Below the pieces are notes generated by a model. That model worked only from the letters and a program-made list of their open reading frames with translations, was not told the origin of the DNA and did no database searches. Below, in pieces: positions 38,785 to 43,015 of a stretch of DNA of 43,015 bases (the first letter of the stretch is position 1; every line of letters starts with the position of its first letter). The position numbers were made by a program, and so were the translations under genes. The stretch is from Zobellella denitrificans (GTDB taxonomy: Bacteria > Pseudomonadota > Gammaproteobacteria > Enterobacterales > Aeromonadaceae): positions 1 through 43,015 of the forward strand of contig NZ_NMUO01000023.1 of assembly GCF_002237365.1 (NCBI RefSeq), read 5' to 3'.

Positions 38785-39306
38785 ATGCGCCACCACGACG
38801 AGCACCCCGATCACGACGACGAGATCGAATGGGTCAGCAAGAGCGAAATGAAGCGGGAAAGCCACGCCCTGCAGCAACTGGGCGAGTCCCTGGTTAAACT
38901 CAAACCCAGCGAGCTGGCCAAGGTACCCCTGGACGAAGAACTGCAGGACGCCATCGCCCTGGCACACAGGCTCGGCAATAAGCGGGAAGCCCTGCGCCGG
39001 CACCTGCAGTTTATCGGCAAGCTGATGCGCAGCCGGGACGTGTCCGCCATTCAGGAGGCCCTGGCCGCCTTCGACCACAAGAGCGCCGTGGCCAATGCCC
39101 ATTTCCACAAGCTGGAGCTGTGGCGGGACCGGCTGATCAAGGAAGGGGACAAGGGCGTGGATGCCCTGCTGGCGGAATACCGGGAGCTGGATAGGCAGAA
39201 ACTGCGCCAGCTGGCACGCCAGGGCCGGAAGGAACTGGCCGCCGGGCTACCGCCCAAGGCCTACCGGGAACTGTTCCAGTACCTCAAGCAGCAGCTGGAA
39301 CCCTGA
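38785..39306 (+). CDS. darP: Ribosome biogenesis factor DarP (YjgA)
   Basis: DarP (duf-associated, formerly YjgA) binds late 50S precursors and helps complete the large subunit. The 173-residue, highly charged helical protein begins with a His/Asp-rich tail followed by [20 protein letters not shown], the family signature, and ends [10 protein letters not shown]. It is divergent from pmbA across a 102-bp gap; yjgA-pmbA are also divergent neighbours in E. coli. Confidence 0.95.
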   Translation: MRHHDEHPDHDDEIEWVSKSEMKRESHALQQLGESLVKLKPSELAKVPLDEELQDAIALAHRLGNKREALRRHLQFIGKLMRSRDVSAIQEALAAFDHKSAVANAHFHKLELWRDRLIKEGDKGVDALLAEYRELDRQKLRQLARQGRKELAAGLPPKAYRELFQYLKQQLEP

Positions 39307-39313
39307 ACAACAC

Positions 39314-39352
39314 AACGGGAGCCGCGGCTCCCGTTGAACGTTACCGGGTAAC
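39314..39352. repeat. Two adjacent palindromes after darP
   Basis: AACGGGAGCCGCGGCTCCCGTT (39314-39335) is a perfect palindrome, and GTTACC-G-GGTAAC (39340-39352) follows four bases later. Neither has a T tract. They lie in the 54-bp convergent gap between darP and the small secreted peptide gene, so they may act as a weak bidirectional terminator or a protein site. Confidence 0.7.
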
Positions 39353-39360
39353 ATCAGCGC

Positions 39361-39552
39361 CTAGAAACACATATCCGCCGGTTTTTTACCCATTCGTTTC
39401 TGTATTGCACATTCACGGTTATCTACACCGTCGCCCCTTGTTGCCATTTCCTGCACTACGGGCTGCTGCATATCCAGCACTACTCCGGCCTGCGCCGGCA
39501 TCAACATCAACCCAAGAACAGAGGCAAAGGCTATCGATAGCAAGGTTTTCAT
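39361..39552 (-). CDS. Small secreted two-cysteine peptide, unrecognised
   Basis: I do not recognise this 63-residue product. It has a clear Sec signal peptide (MKTLLSIAF..., cleavage near AQA at residue 22), leaving a mature peptide of about 41 residues. That peptide has two cysteines 13 residues apart near its C-terminus (NRECAIQ and ADMCF), suggesting one disulfide loop, and a basic KRMGKK stretch. The ATG at 39552 is supported by GGGAGG eight bases upstream; the longer frame to 39645 would precede the signal peptide with unlikely sequence. It follows tldD on the same strand after 116 bp and converges on darP. Confidence 0.7.
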   Translation of the reverse strand: MKTLLSIAFASVLGLMLMPAQAGVVLDMQQPVVQEMATRGDGVDNRECAIQKRMGKKPADMCF

Positions 39553-39644
39553 CTTTATGGCCTCCCATTCCGCTGCCGCACCTGCGGCAACAATGATTAG
39601 ACCCTTGCCCCCGCCCGAATCGCACAGAAAAAGGCTTTTCACCA

Positions 39645-39663
39645 CTGGTTAACAATTAACCAG
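39645..39663 (-). repeat. Dyad between tldD and the small peptide gene
   Basis: CTGGTTAA-CAA-TTAACCAG has perfect 8-bp arms, five bases after the tldD stop. Leftward it is followed about ten bases later by CCTTTTTC, so it might terminate tldD weakly. It may equally be an operator for the small gene, whose promoter I cannot place with confidence. Confidence 0.55.
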
Positions 39664-39668
39664 CCCGG

Positions 39669-41114
39669 TTACTGGGTGCCCCCGACGGTCATCCGGTCCA
39701 GCTTGAGGGTCGGCTGCCCCACCCCCACCGGCACGCTCTGGCCGTCCTTGCCGCAGACGCCAACCCCGGTATCCAGGGCCAGATCATTGCCCACCATGGA
39801 CACCTGGCTCATGGCCTCGGGGCCGTTGCCGATCAGGGTCGCGCCCTTGATCGGGGCGGTCAGTTTGCCGTCCTCGATCAGATAGGCTTCAGAGGCGGAG
39901 AACACGAAGCGCCCGGAGGTGATGTCGACCTGACCGCCGCCGAAATTGGGCGCATAGATGCCCTTCTTCACACTCTTGATGATCTCTTCCGGTGGTGTCT
40001 CGCCGGGCAGCATGTAGGTGTTGGTCATGCGCGGCATCGGCAGGTGGGCATAGGATTCGCGCCGGCCGTTGCCGGTGGGCGCCATCTTCATCAGCCGGGC
40101 GTTGAGCTTGTCCTGCATGTAGCCCTTGAGGATGCCGTTCTCGATCAGCACGTTGTAGCCGCTGGCGGTGCCCTCGTCGTCGATGGAGAGCGAGCCCCGC
40201 CGGTTGGCCAGGGTGCCGTCGTCCACTATGGTGCACAGCGGCGAGGCCACCCGCTCCCCGATGCGGCCGGCATAGGCGGAGGAGCCCTTGCGGTTGAAGT
40301 CCCCTTCCAGGCCGTGGCCCACCGCCTCGTGCAGCAGCACCCCGGGCCAGCCGGCGCCCAGCACCACCGGCATGGTGCCGGCGGGGGCGTCCACCGCCTC
40401 CAGGTTGACCAGAGCCTGGCGCACCGCCTCCTTCACATAGCCCAGGGCGCGGGGCTGACCGTCCACCTCCTCCAGAAAATAGTCGTAGCCGACCCGGCCG
40501 CCGCCACCGCTGCCACCCCGCTCCCGCCGGCCGTTGCGTTCCGCCAGCACCGAGCAGTTGAGCCGCACCAGGGGCCGCAGATCCGTGGCCAGGGTGCCGT
40601 CGGTGGCCAGCACCAGTATCTCCTCGTAGACCCCCGAGATGGAGGCGATCACCTGGGTCACCGCCGGATCCAGGCTGCGGGCGAAGGCGTCCATCTGCTG
40701 CAACAGGGCGATCTTCTGCTCCCGCCCCAGGCTGTCGAGGGGATTGAGCCCCAGGTAGCGGGCCGTCACCGGCTGCTCCCGGCCAATCTGGAAACGACCG
40801 TCGCCACCGTGCTCGGCGATGCCGCGGGCGGCACTCACCGCCTGGCTCAGGGCGGCGGCGGTCAGCTCGTCCGAATAGGCAAACCCGGTCTTCTCGCCGC
40901 TGACGGCCCTGACTCCCACGCCTTGCTCGATGTTGTAGCTGCCGTCCTTGACGATGCCGTCTTCCAGCACCCAGGACTCGTGCACACTGTTCTGGAAGTA
41001 AAGATCGGCAAAGTCGATCTGGTGCCGGCACAAGCGAGCCAGCTGGGCATCCAGCAGAGCCATGTCCAGGTCGTTGGGGGCCAGCAGGTTGCGGTTGATC
41101 TGTTCAATACTCAT
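39669..41114 (-). CDS. tldD: Zinc metalloprotease TldD
   Basis: TldD is the catalytic subunit of the TldD/TldE protease. The 481-residue length equals that of E. coli. The zinc motif HEAVGH (HExxxH) sits at 262-267, with a C-terminal cysteine in [19 protein letters not shown] that lies in the zinc-binding part of the family. The ATG at 41114 overlaps the nit stop by four bases (ATGA). The frame stays open to 41336 but reads nit sequence out of frame. The gene order yhdP-nit-tldD is common in related gammaproteobacteria. Confidence 0.96.
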   Translation of the reverse strand: MSIEQINRNLLAPNDLDMALLDAQLARLCRHQIDFADLYFQNSVHESWVLEDGIVKDGSYNIEQGVGVRAVSGEKTGFAYSDELTAAALSQAVSAARGIAEHGGDGRFQIGREQPVTARYLGLNPLDSLGREQKIALLQQMDAFARSLDPAVTQVIASISGVYEEILVLATDGTLATDLRPLVRLNCSVLAERNGRRERGGSGGGGRVGYDYFLEEVDGQPRALGYVKEAVRQALVNLEAVDAPAGTMPVVLGAGWPGVLLHEAVGHGLEGDFNRKGSSAYAGRIGERVASPLCTIVDDGTLANRRGSLSIDDEGTASGYNVLIENGILKGYMQDKLNARLMKMAPTGNGRRESYAHLPMPRMTNTYMLPGETPPEEIIKSVKKGIYAPNFGGGQVDITSGRFVFSASEAYLIEDGKLTAPIKGATLIGNGPEAMSQVSMVGNDLALDTGVGVCGKDGQSVPVGVGQPTLKLDRMTVGGTQ

Positions 41115-41938
41115 GCTTTGTTTCTCCAAACCGCGCTCAGGCGGGCATGTTGGGCCACCGGCATCTGGCTGCGGATCCTGGCCAGCCGTTGCGGGTCCAG
41201 GGGGGCGACGATCAGTCCTTCGCCCTTGGGCAGGCAGGCCTGGATTTCCCCCCAGGGGTCCAGGATCAGGGAGTGCCCCCAGGTCTGGCGGCCGCCGCTG
41301 TGCTCCCCGTACTGGGCCGCCGCCAGCACATAGCACTGGTTCTCGATGGCCCTGGCCTGCAGCAGGGGCAGCCAGTGGGCCTGGCCGGTGACCCGGGTAA
41401 AGGCCGCGGGCACCATCAGGATCTCGGCGCCCTGTTCGCGCAGGGCCCGGTACAACTCGGGAAAGCGCACATCATAGCAGATGGACAGCCCCAGGCGGCC
41501 GAAGGGGCTGTCGATCAGGCACAGCGCATCGCCGGAGGCATAGGTGGCCGACTCCTGATAACGGCCGTGGCCATCGGCCACCTCCACGTCGAACAGGTGC
41601 ACCTTGTGGTAGTGGCCCACCCGCTCCCCTTTATCGTTATAGACCAGGCTGGTGGAGTGCAGCTTGTCGCTGCCCTCGATCCGGGTCGGTATGGAGCCCA
41701 CCACCAGCCAGATCCCCAGCTCACGGGCCCAGCGGGAAAAGGTCTCCTGCACCGGCCCCGCGCCCAGGGGTTCCGCCACTTGCCAGGCCGCTTCCCGACC
41801 GCCGAACACCACGGCGTTTTCCGGCAGTTGCACCAGGAGCGGGCGGCTCGGCGGCAGTTGCCGCAGCAGTGTTTCCAGCCTGGCCTGGTTGGCCGGCCAC
41901 TCGGGACCGGCATTCAATTGTATCGCCACCAGTTCCAT
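41111..41938 (-). CDS. Carbon-nitrogen hydrolase, Nit/omega-amidase family
   Basis: A nitrilase-superfamily amidase. The 275 residues hold the catalytic triad E40 (QLPENAVVF), K112 ([14 protein letters not shown]) and C154 ([13 protein letters not shown]). The FPELY and HLFDVEV context resembles Nit1/NitB-type enzymes that hydrolyse deaminated glutathione, rather than true nitrilases. The substrate is inferred. ATG 41938 has GGAG six bases upstream. It overlaps tldD and follows yhdP by 20 bp. Confidence 0.9.
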   Translation of the reverse strand: MELVAIQLNAGPEWPANQARLETLLRQLPPSRPLLVQLPENAVVFGGREAAWQVAEPLGAGPVQETFSRWARELGIWLVVGSIPTRIEGSDKLHSTSLVYNDKGERVGHYHKVHLFDVEVADGHGRYQESATYASGDALCLIDSPFGRLGLSICYDVRFPELYRALREQGAEILMVPAAFTRVTGQAHWLPLLQARAIENQCYVLAAAQYGEHSGGRQTWGHSLILDPWGEIQACLPKGEGLIVAPLDPQRLARIRSQMPVAQHARLSAVWRNKA

Positions 41939-41958
41939 GGTGTTCTCCTTATTCTTCA

Positions 41959-43015
41959 TTATTCGCCATTGCCAGGCAGCTCCATGCGCTCCTGCTCCCG
42001 TCCCAGCTCCTGGATTTGCGGCTGGGCCAGGGAACCGCTGACCCGATAACGGATACGAGTGAATACATCTACCACGGGACCCAGCACCTTGGACAGGGCA
42101 AAGACGTAAAGACCGGTGACGGGGGTGACCGCGAAGGCCGCCAGCACCGGCAGGTTGCCGGTCAGGTTGGGGGTGAAATCGAGCCGGTAGTCCAGCTCCT
42201 CCGCCACCAGGTCGACCCGCCCCCGGCCACGCAAATCGCCGGCCGCCCCGTTCAGCAGCAAATCCTCGTTGTGCAGCACCCCGTCCCGCAGCTCGGCGCT
42301 GGCACTGATGCGATCGAAGTAGAATCCCTGCTCGAACACATCGCGGAAATCCAGGCGCAGCCGGCGCAGCACCGACTCCATGCTGAGCACCGACAGCAGG
42401 CCGGCCCCCTTGTCGCTCAGTTCGGTCAATACCCCGGCCCCGGTCTCGGCCTGAAGGCTGCCGCTCAGGCTGGCCCGGTCCGGGCGCCAGGGCAGATCCA
42501 GCCAGCGCAGTTGCCCAGCCAGGCTGGCCCGGGTCTCGCTGAAAGGGGAGTCCAGGCCCAGCCCCTGCCACAGCCGCTGCAGGGAGGGCGTCGCCCCCTG
42601 CCATTCCAGCCGGCTCAGGTTACCGCTCTGGTGCTGCAGCCACTGGCCATGGGCACTGGCCTGCAACAGCGGGCCCTCCAGGCTCAGCTCGTGCAACTGC
42701 ACCCCGTTCTGCCCGGACAGAGGCTCGAGCCGGAAGCTCAGCCGGCCCAGGGCCAACTCGCGCCAGCGGCAGTCCCGGCAGTCGACCTCAAGCGCCGGCA
42801 GTTGTCCCGGGCTGATGCCGTCGGCCTGCCGGCCCAGCCGCTCGTCACCTGGCGCCGGGTTCAGCCACAACCGTGCCAGCTCGGCCCGGACCGGGCCTTC
42901 ACCGCCCCACCACACCTCGCCTTCGGCCTGCTCGGCCCGGACGCTCAGGCGCCGGCGTCCCTGGCCGTCGGGCTCGAGCAACAGGCCGAGCTGGTTGAAA
43001 GGCTGGCGCCAGAGC
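41959..43015 (-). CDS. yhdP: AsmA-like envelope protein YhdP (C-terminal part)
   Basis: YhdP is a very large AsmA/TamB-like bridge protein implicated in phospholipid transport to the outer membrane. About 350 C-terminal residues are visible and the frame is open to the window edge; the internal TTG at 42981 is not a start. The fragment has the repeated beta-rich pattern of the family and its conserved end, with DFRDVFEQGFYFDRISASAEL, NLTGNLPVLAAFAVTP and VFTRIRYRVSGSLAQPQI. Its position upstream of nit-tldD is as expected. The remaining ~900 residues lie outside. Confidence 0.92.
   Translation of the reverse strand, partial: LWRQPFNQLGLLLEPDGQGRRRLSVRAEQAEGEVWWGGEGPVRAELARLWLNPAPGDERLGRQADGISPGQLPALEVDCRDCRWRELALGRLSFRLEPLSGQNGVQLHELSLEGPLLQASAHGQWLQHQSGNLSRLEWQGATPSLQRLWQGLGLDSPFSETRASLAGQLRWLDLPWRPDRASLSGSLQAETGAGVLTELSDKGAGLLSVLSMESVLRRLRLDFRDVFEQGFYFDRISASAELRDGVLHNEDLLLNGAAGDLRGRGRVDLVAEELDYRLDFTPNLTGNLPVLAAFAVTPVTGLYVFALSKVLGPVVDVFTRIRYRVSGSLAQPQIQELGREQERMELPGNGE

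Overview
The window is a GC-rich, densely coding chromosomal segment from a gammaproteobacterium. Gene order and protein sequences resemble Aeromonadales-type marine relatives such as the Zobellella/Oceanimonas group. That placement is inference from a high-GC genome with an E. coli/Vibrio-like gene order plus a cytochrome bc1 operon. Almost everything is core envelope and housekeeping machinery. I see no prophage, insertion sequence, CRISPR array or tRNA. The left edge is a contig end with a sequencing artefact.

Layout. (1) 1-10230, leftward: the mra/dcw cell-wall and division cluster, mraZ-rsmH-ftsL-ftsI-murE-murF-mraY-murD-ftsW-murG (murG cut by the contig end). Its genes overlap or abut, and it is driven by a promoter with three 10-bp-spaced MraZ boxes. 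(2) 10338-10772: RNase P RNA (rnpB), leftward, with its own terminator. (3) 10802-15102: rsmI leftward, divergent from lpoA-yraN-diaA-dolP, ending at a bidirectional terminator. (4) 15101-20126, leftward: sspA-sspB, the petABC cytochrome bc1 operon, and rplM-rpsI with a structured leader. (5) 20185-24147: zapE leftward, then degQ and degS rightward. degQ has a good sigma-E-type promoter, and degS encodes the protease that switches sigma-E on. (6) 24197-28768, leftward: mlaFEDCB-ibaG-murA. (7) 28885-36991, rightward: kdsD-kdsC-lptC-lptA-lptB-rpoN-hpf-ptsN-rapZ-npr-mgtE. (8) 36992-37341: a 350-bp gene-free island holding a MITE-like element with nested inverted repeats, bounded by heptamer repeats. 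(9) 37342-43015: pmbA leftward, darP rightward, an unrecognised 63-residue secreted peptide gene, and tldD-nit-yhdP leftward (yhdP runs off the window).

How it fits together. Precursors are made by MurE/F/D, MraY and MurG, and murA supplies the first committed step. FtsW, FtsI and FtsL with LpoA build septal wall. KdsD/KdsC make the Kdo of LPS, LptC/A/B move LPS outward, and MlaFEDCB keeps phospholipids out of the outer leaflet. DolP, DegQ and DegS guard envelope integrity. RpoN, Hpf, PtsN, RapZ and Npr form the nitrogen-PTS regulatory block. TldD and PmbA (TldE) are the two halves of one metalloprotease, encoded about 1 kb apart with darP and the small peptide gene between them.

The least ordinary material is non-coding or very small: the 37051-37228 element, GCTGGAA heptamer repeats placed in gene-sense orientation just after three stop codons, a perfect 12-bp-arm palindrome upstream of the rplM promoter, and the small two-cysteine secreted peptide beside tldD.
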